Origin: an uncultured Mollicutes bacterium
GTDB lineage: Bacteria > Bacillota_I > Bacilli_A > ML615J-28 > CAG-313
NCBI GenBank assembly: GCA_900539265.1
Contig: UQBM01000010.1
Location: 1-64,000 of the forward strand
Direction: 5' to 3'
DNA: 64,000 nucleotides
In this document: positions 18,496-26,230 of the stretch, piece after piece
How positions within the stretch are numbered: position 1 is the stretch's first letter
Layout: the number at the start of each line of letters is the position of its first letter
Program-made: the position numbers and the translations under genes
Notes under the pieces: model-generated
Database searches by the model: none
What the model was told of the DNA's origin: nothing
What the model saw: only the letters and a program-made list of their open reading frames with translations

Positions 18496-18526
18496 TTAAA
18501 CGAAAAGTTTTTAGGAGGTGTTACTT

Positions 18527-18889
18527 TTGACATTGTATGAATCGGCCGAAGATTATTTAGAAAGAATACTAATGCTTCAAAAAGAAGGTGTTAATGTTCG
18601 ATCCATCGATATTGCACAAAGTTTTAATTATTCAAGAGCTAGCATTTCAAGAGCTATCAATAATTTAAAAAATAATAATTTAATTGAAATTAGTGCTAAT
18701 GGCATTATTTCTTTAACAAACGATGGTTACCAAATTGCAAATAAAATATATCAGCGTCATCTTCTTTTAACAGAATTTTTTGTTAAATTAGGTGTTTGTG
18801 AAGAAACAGCTAAAATTGATGCTTGTAAAATTGAACACGATATTAGCGAAGAAACTTTTAATGCAATTATCAATCATATTAAAAAATAA
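18527..18889 (+). CDS. DtxR/MntR-family metal-dependent repressor
   Basis: 120 aa from the TTG that lies 8 bp after AGGAGG (a GTG at 18518 overlaps the ribosome site and is less likely). N-terminal winged helix (VRSIDIAQSFNYSRASISRAINNL, about residues 24-47) and metal-binding dimerisation domain; no C-terminal SH3 domain, as in MntR. Metal ligands line up with MntR offset by one: D9, E12, H78, E103 and H104, but the position equal to MntR Glu99 is C100, as in iron-sensing DtxR/IdeR. It is divergent from feoA and three palindromes between them are probable operators. I infer iron-dependent control of feo. Confidence 0.9.
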   Translation: MTLYESAEDYLERILMLQKEGVNVRSIDIAQSFNYSRASISRAINNLKNNNLIEISANGIISLTNDGYQIANKIYQRHLLLTEFFVKLGVCEETAKIDACKIEHDISEETFNAIINHIKK

Positions 18890-18912
18890 AAATGCCCACA
18901 TTGGACATTTTT
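18888..18912. terminator. Bidirectional terminator, dtxR / LysM gene
   Basis: AAAAATGCCCA ... TGGACATTTTT, one wobble pair, between the convergent repressor and LysM genes; U-tract on both strands. Confidence 0.85.
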
Positions 18913-18914
18913 AT

Positions 18915-19388
18915 TTATAGATAAATTTTACTACCCGATTTTAACCATGTGCTTGCATTTGCTCTTAAAATCTGCTCTGCTGTTCTATTAGTTGTTGCTA
19001 ACACTGTATCTACAGTATCAGTATCTTTTACAATATAAGTATTATTTCTTGGAACTTTAATGGTTTGTCCATCAATTAATTGAAATGTTGCAAAATCATT
19101 GTATAAACCAATTAAAACTGGATCTACTCCAAGTTTAGTAGCAATCAGTTCTATTGTGTCTCCAGGTTTAATAACATAGTTTTCGAAATAATAGTCGGTT
19201 TCAGCATTGCTATTTTTTGGTACTAACAAAACTTGACCAGGAAAGATAGTATTGGTTGTCAACATATTGATATCCGTTAAATCTGATACGGTAGTATCAT
19301 ACTTTTTAGCAATATTATATAAACTATCTCCTTTTTTAACAGTATATTCAACATATTCTATTCTTAATCCAAAATCATCGTAATTCAT
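18915..19388 (-). CDS. LysM protein with three LysM-like repeats, probable spore-associated
   Basis: 157 aa, no signal peptide. First LysM at about residues 13-57 (YTVKKGDSLYNIAKKYDTT ... FPGQVLLVP), second at 69-113 (YVIKPGDTIELIATKLGVD ... DGQTIKVP), and a third shorter copy at 116-157 ending SGSKIYL. LysM binds GlcNAc-containing glycans. The ATG at 19388 is chosen because GAGGAGGG sits 5 bp before it. The promoter matches mother-cell sigma factors (CAC-N16-CATATATTA), so I infer a coat or cortex role, as for SafA, SpoVID or YkuD-type LysM proteins; the precise family is not assignable. Confidence 0.82.
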   Translation of the reverse strand: MNYDDFGLRIEYVEYTVKKGDSLYNIAKKYDTTVSDLTDINMLTTNTIFPGQVLLVPKNSNAETDYYFENYVIKPGDTIELIATKLGVDPVLIGLYNDFATFQLIDGQTIKVPRNNTYIVKDTDTVDTVLATTNRTAEQILRANASTWLKSGSKIYL

Positions 19389-19406
19389 TATTTCCCTCCT
19401 CACGAT

Positions 19407-19434
19407 TAATATATGAGCAAGTTTTTATTTAGTG
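19407..19434 (-). promoter_or_regulatory. SigK/SigE-like promoter of the LysM gene
   Basis: Minus strand CAC (19432-19434), 16 bp, CATATATTA (19407-19415), which fits the SigK pattern AC-N16/17-CATANNNTA. It ends 18 bp before the LysM start codon. Confidence 0.55.
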
Positions 19435-19436
19435 AC

Positions 19437-19531
19437 AAAAAAATAGCCTTTGTAGGAATAATTAGACATATAAATAAATATATTTTTGGCGGGGGAGCCT
19501 ATCTAATTATTCCTATAAAGACTATTTTTTT
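19437..19531. repeat. Long hairpin element, 30-bp arms
   Basis: Left arm 19437-19466 and right arm 19502-19531 are complementary at 28 of 30 positions (counting only Watson-Crick pairs), ending in seven A and seven T, with a 35-nt loop that carries an inner GGC ... GCC. Either strand would give a strong stem followed by a U-run. It sits between a divergent LysM gene and XRE gene. It could be a small RNA with its own terminator, a bidirectional terminator, or a small palindromic repeat. Confidence 0.6.
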
Positions 19532-19591
19532 ATAATTAAAATATTGTCCTTGTAGTGACATCTTTGTCTCATCACTTAAATTATAACACAC

Positions 19592-19623
19592 TTTTGTCCA
19601 CAAATCAAGCAATTTGGACAAAA
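19592..19623. promoter_or_regulatory. Candidate operator of the XRE regulator
   Basis: Inverted repeat TTTTGTCCA (19592-19600) and TGGACAAAA (19615-19623), 14-bp gap, just ahead of a TATAAT at 19629-19634. Related GTGACAAA words occur at 19432 and 19645. Autoregulation is inferred from position. Confidence 0.45.
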
Positions 19624-19668
19624 AAGGTTATAATAAAGAAAAAAGTGACAAAAAGGGTGATATTTTTT

Positions 19669-19950
19669 ATGAAATGGAATAAGCGAATCAGAGACTTAAG
19701 AGAAGATAATGATATGACGCAAGATGATCTAGCCTCACAACTAGGTATTAGCAAAAGAACCCTTCTACGCTATGAATCTGGTGTATCGGAACCTACTATC
19801 AGTGTTTTAATTTCCCTCTCTTTACTATTCAATGTTAGTGTTGATTATATTATAGGTACCAAAGATACAACAGAAATTGATGAAATTAGTATTAAAAATG
19901 AATTAGATAGTGTTATTAAATCATTAGAAAAAATAAAAAAAGAATTATAA
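19669..19950 (+). CDS. XRE-family helix-turn-helix regulator
   Basis: 93 aa. An N-terminal XRE/Cro HTH covers residues 4-60 (RIRDLREDNDMTQDDLASQL, GISKRTLLRYESGVSEPT) followed by a short helical tail (ELDSVIKSLEKIKKEL) that could form a dimer. Start at the ATG behind AAGGGTGAT; upstream in-frame codons overlap the probable operator. Target unknown; no phage genes are nearby, so it is likely a chromosomal regulator. Confidence 0.88.
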   Translation: MKWNKRIRDLREDNDMTQDDLASQLGISKRTLLRYESGVSEPTISVLISLSLLFNVSVDYIIGTKDTTEIDEISIKNELDSVIKSLEKIKKEL

Positions 19951-19981
19951 AAATCTCGTTTAAAATTTAAACGAGATTTTT
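19949..19981. terminator. Bidirectional terminator, XRE / thrS
   Basis: AAAAATCTCGTTTAAA ... TTTAAACGAGATTTTT between the convergent XRE and thrS genes. Confidence 0.9.
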
Positions 19982-19998
19982 ATTTTAAAAGAAAGATT

Positions 19999-21909
19999 TT
20001 AATTACCTAAGCTCCTAATTTCATTTTGAATCATAACTATAAATTCATCAATTGATATTGTAATTGATTCATTGGATCCATGATGGCGATATGTAACCTT
20101 TTCACTTTCTTTTTCTTGATCACCTACGATAATTGTATAAGGAATTTTTTTCGTTTGACTCTCACGAATTTTATAGTTCATCTTTTGATCACGCTCATCA
20201 ACGCTTACTCGTATATCTTTTTCTTTCAATAGAGACTCAAGATATTTAGCATATTCTAAATGTGCATCATTGTTAACAGGAATGATAATAATTTGTTTTG
20301 GAGCAAGCCATAGTGGGAATGCTCCCGCAAAATGTTCAATTAGAATACCAATAAATCTTTCAATTGAACCAAACAAGGCTCGATGCAACATAATAGGACG
20401 CTTTTTTTCACCAGTTTCTGTAATATAATTTAAATCAAAACGTTCAGGCAAATTCATATCAAGTTGGATTGTACCACATTGCCAAATTCGATTCATCGAA
20501 TCTTTTAATTTAAAATCTAACTTCGGTCCATAAAAAGCTCCATCTCCAGGATTTAAAACATATTTTATACCTTTTTTCTCCATTGCAATAGCCAAAGCCT
20601 TCTCCGCTTTATCCCAAGTTGCAATTTCACCAATATATTTATCAAGAGGTCTTGTTGAAAGTTCAATATGATATGATAATTTGAATACTTTATAAACATA
20701 ATCATATAAATCTATTAAACGACCAATTTCTTCTTCAATTTGATCTTCGGTGATAAAGATATGTGCATCATCTTGCGTAAAATTTCGAACCCTAAAAAGT
20801 CCATTTAAAGCACCACTTGCTTCATGACGATGAACAAGACCAAGTTCACCAATTCGCAAAGGAAAATCGCGATAAGAATGAATATCATTTTTATATACTA
20901 GCATTCCACCTGGACAATTCATTGGTTTAATTGCAAATTCTTTTTCATCAATTACTGAGGTATACATATTTTCTTTATAATTATACCAATGACCTGAAAT
21001 TTCCCATAATTCTTTATTTAACATTATAGGCGTTTGAACAAATTGATATCCAACCTCTGTGTGAATCTTATACCAAAAATTCTCTAAGTTTCTTCTTAAA
21101 ATCATTCCATTAGGTAACCAAAATGGAAAACCCGGTCCAAATTCACTAATCATAAATAAATCTAATTCTTTTCCTAATTTGCGATGATCTCTTTTCTTAC
21201 GTTCTTCAAGATTAATGAGATGCTCTTTTAAAGATTTTTCAGTAGCAAAACAAGTTCCATATATCCTTTGAAGTTGATGATTTTTAGCATCCCCCTTCCA
21301 ATAAGCACCACTTATGCTAAGTAATTTAAAATTTTTTAACCATTTTGTACTAGAAACATGAGGTCCACGACACAAATCATAAAAATCACCTTGTCTATAA
21401 ATAGTAATTGTAACTTTATCTTCTAATTCTTCAATTAATTCTTTTTTATAAATATCATTTTTAAATAATTCTAAGGCTTCTTCTTTTGAAACAACTATTC
21501 TGTTAATTGTTTCCCCAGATGCTACTAATGCTTGCATCTTTTTTTCAATCTTTGGTAAATCATCTTCAGTTAACTTAATATCCCCTAAATCAATATCATA
21601 ATAAAAGCCTTCTTCAATAGCAGGACCAACACCAAACATTGCGTTAGGATACAATTGCTTAATTGCTTGTGCAAGCATATGAGCACAAGAGTGATTTAAG
21701 AGGTCTTCATAACCATCTTCTCCTCCTAGAATTAACTCAATTTTGCCATCTTTTGTCAATTCTTGATTCATATCAATAATTTCATCATTAAATTTGGCCA
21801 CCATACACTTTTTTGCAAGGCTTAAAGAAATGCTATTTGCAATTTCAAGTGGTGTAATGCCCTTTTCAAATTCCCTTTCAGATAAATCTGGAAAAACTAT
21901 CTTAATCAT
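19999..21909 (-). CDS. thrS: Threonyl-tRNA synthetase
   Basis: 636 aa, usual length. TGS domain at residues 1-60, editing domain with HSCAHMLAQAIKQLYP (two editing His) and FYDLCRGPHV, class II core with NCPGGM zinc Cys, LVHRHEASGAL (motif 2) and RPIMLHRALFGSIERFIGIL (motif 3), then the anticodon domain. AAGGAGGT precedes the ATG. Expression is controlled by the upstream T-box. Confidence 0.98.
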   Translation of the reverse strand: MIKIVFPDLSEREFEKGITPLEIANSISLSLAKKCMVAKFNDEIIDMNQELTKDGKIELILGGEDGYEDLLNHSCAHMLAQAIKQLYPNAMFGVGPAIEEGFYYDIDLGDIKLTEDDLPKIEKKMQALVASGETINRIVVSKEEALELFKNDIYKKELIEELEDKVTITIYRQGDFYDLCRGPHVSSTKWLKNFKLLSISGAYWKGDAKNHQLQRIYGTCFATEKSLKEHLINLEERKKRDHRKLGKELDLFMISEFGPGFPFWLPNGMILRRNLENFWYKIHTEVGYQFVQTPIMLNKELWEISGHWYNYKENMYTSVIDEKEFAIKPMNCPGGMLVYKNDIHSYRDFPLRIGELGLVHRHEASGALNGLFRVRNFTQDDAHIFITEDQIEEEIGRLIDLYDYVYKVFKLSYHIELSTRPLDKYIGEIATWDKAEKALAIAMEKKGIKYVLNPGDGAFYGPKLDFKLKDSMNRIWQCGTIQLDMNLPERFDLNYITETGEKKRPIMLHRALFGSIERFIGILIEHFAGAFPLWLAPKQIIIIPVNNDAHLEYAKYLESLLKEKDIRVSVDERDQKMNYKIRESQTKKIPYTIIVGDQEKESEKVTYRHHGSNESITISIDEFIVMIQNEIRSLGN

Positions 21910-21917
21910 TTTTTACC

Positions 21918-22204
21918 TCCTTAAAAAATAAAAGCCTTAGAAAAATAAATAGTTTATACTATTAATTCTTCTAAGGACGAAAACATACGGCTTTGCTTTG
22001 TTTTTCGCGGTACCACCTTAGTTCAAATAACAATTTTAATTATTATTTGCCCTCAATCTCTTTAACGCAGAGCTTTTACGACTATTATTTCTAATAGTAA
22101 CTCCCAGGGAGTAACAATCAAACTTAATTTAGCTATTTTCACTATCTAGCCTCACTAATAAACTAGTTTTTGATTATCATATCCTGTTCAACGTCTTCAT
22201 GATA
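21918..22204 (-). promoter_or_regulatory. T-box riboswitch, tRNA-Thr responsive
   Basis: The conserved T-box AAGGTGGTACCGCG reads on the minus strand at 22006-22019. It is followed by a terminator: CCTTAGAA and TTCTAAGG arms (21969-21976 with 21935-21942), inner AATAGT/ACTATT pairs, then a U-rich run. Uncharged tRNA-Thr should favour antitermination and thrS expression. ACT triplets occur in the lower stem I region (about 22100), but I could not fix the specifier loop with confidence. Confidence 0.92.
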
Positions 22205-22209
22205 AGTAG

Positions 22210-22238
22210 ATTATAGCATATAAAAACAAATAATTCAA
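22210..22238 (-). promoter_or_regulatory. thrS promoter
   Basis: Minus strand TTGAAT (22233-22238), 17-bp spacer, TATAAT (22210-22215), immediately upstream of the T-box leader. Confidence 0.75.
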
Positions 22239-22252
22239 GTCATTTATTTTAA

Positions 22253-23131
22253 TTAATTACGATAATCTTCATCAACTAATTTCACAAACTCCATTAAAGT
22301 TCTAATTCTTTCATAAATTCTAGACGCTCTTAAATCATCAATATCACGATTAGATTCTTTTAAATGAGCTAGTAATAATTCTGGATCTAAATTAGAACTC
22401 ATAAAAGTAAGCCGATTATTAGTCATTCTTTCTTGTAAAATTGCTCCTAAAACTTCATCTCGTAAATAACTAGTTAAAGTCTCTCCACCAAAATCATCTA
22501 ACATTAAAACTTCCACCATTTTTAATTGTTCAATAATATCCTCTATTGAACCACTGTAAATTGCACTTCGCAACATTCTAGTCAAATCAGGATAATAAGC
22601 AAAAATTACCTTATGATTGTTGTCGGCAAGTGTTTTGGCTAAATAAGCAAGTAAAAAAGTTTTACCACAACCATAATTGCCATGAATATACAAACCTTTT
22701 GTTGCTAACTTCTTTTCATATTTATCAATACAAGTTTTAATTTTACTTAAAATTTCTTTTCTATTTAAATTAACATAAATATCATCAAAATTAAAATTTT
22801 GAAAACTACAAGCAATTAGTTGCAAATTTTTCTGCTTTTCATCAATCTGTTTTTTCTTTTGTAAATATGGACAAGGCTCATAGTTTAAATCAAATTTTAC
22901 TTCATCATATGACAAAAACGGAGCATAACCTTCATATAATTGTTTACATGTATGAAGACCTATACAATTTTGACATTTCTTTTTTCTTAAAATGTATGCC
23001 AAAATAATATTCAAATTTTTATCTAATGATGACTTAGATATATTATAATCAATAACTATTTTTTTCACATTTTGATCTTGTACTATTTCTTTTATTAACT
23101 GTTCACGATTTTTTTCTAAATCTATTTCCAT
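22253..23131 (-). CDS. dnaI: Primosomal protein DnaI, helicase loader
   Basis: 292 aa. The N-terminal domain has a Cys/His zinc cluster (CQNCIGLHTC at 54-63 and a later C88) and binds the replicative helicase; the C-terminal AAA+ domain has Walker A GNYGCGKT, Walker B VLMLDDFGGE and a sensor SSN. It loads DnaC-type helicase in Bacilli. Starts 3 bp after dnaB, the conserved dnaB-dnaI pair. Confidence 0.95.
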   Translation of the reverse strand: MEIDLEKNREQLIKEIVQDQNVKKIVIDYNISKSSLDKNLNIILAYILRKKKCQNCIGLHTCKQLYEGYAPFLSYDEVKFDLNYEPCPYLQKKKQIDEKQKNLQLIACSFQNFNFDDIYVNLNRKEILSKIKTCIDKYEKKLATKGLYIHGNYGCGKTFLLAYLAKTLADNNHKVIFAYYPDLTRMLRSAIYSGSIEDIIEQLKMVEVLMLDDFGGETLTSYLRDEVLGAILQERMTNNRLTFMSSNLDPELLLAHLKESNRDIDDLRASRIYERIRTLMEFVKLVDEDYRN

Positions 23132-23134
23132 ATT

Positions 23135-24433
23135 TTACTCCTTATTATTAGGATTGAAGAAATTTTTTAGTTCTTCTAAATCACCATCATCTACTAAATT
23201 TTGAATAGTTGTTTTATCCTTATTTTGTTTAACTAAATATTCTTGATACCAATCAGGTACTCCTTTTTGAATCTTGTTAGTTCTCCTATTTTTTTGCCCT
23301 TTATCTTTATTACTAACATATGAAATAGCATCTGCAGTTGATTTAACGGCTGCTCTTTTCCAAGCATTTATAATCTTTAAAAAATAATTATAAGAAGGAA
23401 TTTCACCATTCAACTTTTCCACTTCTAAAACATATCCAATTAATACATTTAATACTCCAATACCAATATTTGTATCTTTTAGTAAACGATCAAACATATC
23501 AATTTCAGTACTTGTCAAGGCTATTCCCGATTTATTTTTAACAAATTCATTCGGACTTGCCATTTCTAAATATCTAATTAATTTATCATCAATCGATGAT
23601 GAAGATTTTGTAATTGTTTTTGATATTATTCCTAATTTTTGACCCTTTTCATCATACTTTTTTCTCGCATTTCGAGGTATTTCATCAAATAAAACTTCCT
23701 TATGTTCATCAATAGATAAAATAATGACATCTTTCATTTCTTCTGGTGTCAATTGATATAAAAAACTATATCTTTTTACTGTATTAATAAATTTCTCATC
23801 GCCAAAATACTCATTTTTAATAACATCATAGGCAGAAACTAAAATCATAAAACGATTAAAATCAAACATTTGATTGCTTACAACAATTCCATTATTAATA
23901 TTATTAAAACTAGCTTGTGACAAATAAATATTATCCGATAATTCAATATCATACACATCATCAAAATTATGTGTAATATTTTCAAATTTATTAATATCTA
24001 ATTTTCTCATCATAAATTCTAAATATGATTTTTCATAAGCATCATGTCCTATTTGATATTCAAGAAGCGTTGAGAGTTCAATATTATTAAAAAATTTTTC
24101 TACATCTAAAGGTTTTTTTAAATAATATACATATAACCCATCTTTATAATACATATTTAAAAGACCAATTGCTTCTAATTTATTTCTTATTTCTGTTAGT
24201 TTATTAATTGATCTCAAATGCATTAATCGAATAATTTTTTCATGTTTGTCAACTTCCGATTCAAAAGAACCATCTGGTACCAATGAATATAATGTTTGAT
24301 AAAGAGAAATGGCCTTATCGCCAACAAGTGGCATATAAAGTTTAATTAATATTTTTTGTTCATATAATGCTAAAGGAGACGAAATCATTACTTCATAATC
24401 ACTTAAATTAGATAAGGGATAACGATTATTCAT
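23135..24433 (-). CDS. dnaB: Replication initiation and membrane attachment protein DnaB
   Basis: 432 aa, Bacillus-type DnaB (DnaD-fold), not the helicase. The N-terminal winged-helix region reads SPLALYEQKILIKLYMPLVG then KAISLYQTLYSLV; the C-terminal DnaD-like helical repeat is around residues 310-375 (GVLNVLIGYVLEVEKLNGEIPSY ... INAWKRAAVKS). With DnaD and DnaI it loads the helicase. It overlaps the preceding gene by 8 bp. Confidence 0.92.
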   Translation of the reverse strand: MNNRYPLSNLSDYEVMISSPLALYEQKILIKLYMPLVGDKAISLYQTLYSLVPDGSFESEVDKHEKIIRLMHLRSINKLTEIRNKLEAIGLLNMYYKDGLYVYYLKKPLDVEKFFNNIELSTLLEYQIGHDAYEKSYLEFMMRKLDINKFENITHNFDDVYDIELSDNIYLSQASFNNINNGIVVSNQMFDFNRFMILVSAYDVIKNEYFGDEKFINTVKRYSFLYQLTPEEMKDVIILSIDEHKEVLFDEIPRNARKKYDEKGQKLGIISKTITKSSSSIDDKLIRYLEMASPNEFVKNKSGIALTSTEIDMFDRLLKDTNIGIGVLNVLIGYVLEVEKLNGEIPSYNYFLKIINAWKRAAVKSTADAISYVSNKDKGQKNRRTNKIQKGVPDWYQEYLVKQNKDKTTIQNLVDDGDLEELKNFFNPNNKE

Positions 24434-24797
24434 TCATTTCACCACCAAGATATTTTAAAGTCAACTTGCGATCTAAAATTTCATATAACTTTTCAATAAT
24501 CTTAATTGGACGTTTAAATGGCAATACATATTTTGTATTAATTTTCATATCAACCCTAATTTCATATAAACTCATTTCATTTAAGATGACAACAACTCTT
24601 ATTCTTTTATATTCAAATAACATTTCATGATAATAATTATCAACATTCAGCATTTTAAAACCTACTTGATTAAAACTACTAATTATCAAATGTTGCGTAG
24701 TATGATAATCATTATTATAATAATGTGGTTTAAGTCGTTGATCTAAAGCATTATCTGATGTTTCAAAATTATTTAAAAAGAATTCTGAAAGTGCCAT
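24426..24797 (-). CDS. Uncharacterised 123-aa protein between coaE and dnaB
   Basis: 123 aa, cytosolic, no membrane segment or Cys motif. Contains alternating strands (FEYKRIRVVVILNEMSLYEIRVDMKINTKYVLPF) after a helical N-terminus. In B. subtilis the gene just before dnaB is nrdR; this protein has no zinc ribbon (CPxC) and is not NrdR. Start is the ATG after AGGAGAAA (24797). It sits in a tight run with dnaB (8-bp overlap), so a role in replication or an associated process is conceivable but not shown. Confidence 0.7.
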   Translation of the reverse strand: MALSEFFLNNFETSDNALDQRLKPHYYNNDYHTTQHLIISSFNQVGFKMLNVDNYYHEMLFEYKRIRVVVILNEMSLYEIRVDMKINTKYVLPFKRPIKIIEKLYEILDRKLTLKYLGGEMNE

Positions 24798-24811
24798 TTT
24801 ATTTCTCCTTT

Positions 24812-26221
24812 TTATTTTAAAATTTTTTGTATTTGTTCTATAGTATAACACAATTCATCAGAATTATCAATTATAAACGTTGATTTTTGACATTTTTCCT
24901 CTAATGGCATTTGCGATTGAATCATTTTTTCAGCTTCTTCTTTGACAATGTTGTTTCTTTTCATCAATCTATCTAATTGAACTTCGCTATTTGCATAAAC
25001 ACACCAAACTTCATCACATAATTTTTCAAAACCTGCTTCAAATAATAATGGTACACTTAAAAAGATCAATTTATCTTTAGATAAATTTATTCTTTTTTGA
25101 CAAATATCATAGACTAGAGGATGAACAATGTTATTAATCTTTTGACGTACAACATCATCATTATATATTATTTTTGATAAAACTTTATCATCAATTTCTT
25201 CTTTTTCATTTAAAATTTTAGAGCCTAATTCTTTAACAAGTCCTTTATAAATTCTTGTTTTTTTCATTTTTGCTTCTTTTACAATTTCATCAGCATCTAT
25301 TACTTGATATCCTTGTTCTTTTAAATAATTAGTAACTGTTGATTTCCCTGTAGCAATTGAACCAGTGATACCAATAACTTTAGGACCTCTTCTCTTTTGA
25401 CAATGAGAACAAAAATAAGTGCCTCTACCACAAACAAATTCCTTTTTGATGATAGTTCCACAAACTGGGCATGGTTGTTTTTCTTTAGAATGAACAAGTA
25501 ATTCAAGTTGAAAAAGACCTGTTACTCCAAGACTTGAAGTATAACTTCTAATTGTCGTTCCACCCGCTTCAATGGCTTTAGCAAGAACTTTTTTAGATGA
25601 TTCTAAAATATTATTAGCATCTTCTAATGTTATCTTATTTGATGGCATTTTAGGATCTAATTTACTCATAAAGCAAACCTCATCGACATAGATATTGCCA
25701 AGTCCACAAATAATTTCTTGATTTAACAAAGCTCCTTTAATTGGTTCTTGCTTTCTTTTCAAAATATTATATAATTCATCTTTACTAAAGGACTCATCAT
25801 TTGCTTCTTTGCCAAGTTTGGCTAAGGCAGGATATTCCATTATTTGAGCCTTTTGAGTTGTTTTTAATAAAGCCATTTTACCAAACTTTCTCGTATCATG
25901 ATATCTAAAACTAATTTCTTCATCTAAAGTAAATATAATGTGTTCATGTTTGATACGTTCATCGCTTAAGGTTTTTAAGAAAAATTTCCCTTCCATTCTC
26001 AAATGACTAATAATGGTATAATCATCTAAAATAAATAATAAATATTTACCATAACGATCAATTTTTCTGAATGTTTGTCCAATTAAGCTATGTTTAAATT
26101 TTTCAATAGTAGTATTTTCTAAAATTTTATCATAATAAATTTCAATATTAGTTATTTTTTTGCCAATAATTTGGCCTTGTAAAGTTCCTCGAACTGTTTC
26201 AACTTCTGGTAATTCTGGCAT
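24812..26221 (-). CDS. mutM-coaE: Fused formamidopyrimidine-DNA glycosylase / dephospho-CoA kinase
   Basis: 469 aa, one open frame covering two normally separate enzymes. Residues 1-278 are a complete MutM/Fpg: catalytic Pro at MPELPEVE, middle helix-two-turn-helix (GLGNIYVDEVCF) and zinc finger C251-x2-C254-x16-C271-x2-C274, which repairs oxidised guanine. Residues 281-469 are a complete CoaE with P-loop GITGSIATGKST (284-295), DADEIVKEA and VPLLFEAGFE, which makes coenzyme A. There is almost no linker after the zinc finger (KRRGPKVIG). The genes are adjacent but separate in B. subtilis. No frameshift is needed to read it. Confidence 0.93.
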   Translation of the reverse strand: MPELPEVETVRGTLQGQIIGKKITNIEIYYDKILENTTIEKFKHSLIGQTFRKIDRYGKYLLFILDDYTIISHLRMEGKFFLKTLSDERIKHEHIIFTLDEEISFRYHDTRKFGKMALLKTTQKAQIMEYPALAKLGKEANDESFSKDELYNILKRKQEPIKGALLNQEIICGLGNIYVDEVCFMSKLDPKMPSNKITLEDANNILESSKKVLAKAIEAGGTTIRSYTSSLGVTGLFQLELLVHSKEKQPCPVCGTIIKKEFVCGRGTYFCSHCQKRRGPKVIGITGSIATGKSTVTNYLKEQGYQVIDADEIVKEAKMKKTRIYKGLVKELGSKILNEKEEIDDKVLSKIIYNDDVVRQKINNIVHPLVYDICQKRINLSKDKLIFLSVPLLFEAGFEKLCDEVWCVYANSEVQLDRLMKRNNIVKEEAEKMIQSQMPLEEKCQKSTFIIDNSDELCYTIEQIQKILK

Positions 26222-26230
26222 ATTATTCTC

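Larger units (their letters stand above)
18060..18526. other. feoA / dtxR divergent control region
   Basis: 467 bp without a gene. It holds the feoA promoter, three DtxR-type palindromes, the dtxR promoter, an imperfect 13-bp inverted repeat at 18178-18219 with a T-run on the minus strand, and the palindrome TAGGAT-N6-ATCCTA at 18335-18352. I see no coding sequence longer than about 26 codons here. Confidence 0.7.

Noticed and set aside
18527..18889. Calling the repressor MntR
   Set aside because: Operators flank an iron transporter and the MntR Glu99 position is Cys; I keep the family-level name.
22083..22112. Independent palindrome (ACTCCC/GGGAGT) as an operator
   Set aside because: It lies inside the T-box leader and is better explained as part of that RNA's folding.
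24426..24797. nrdR by position
   Set aside because: No N-terminal zinc ribbon and no ATP-cone motif.
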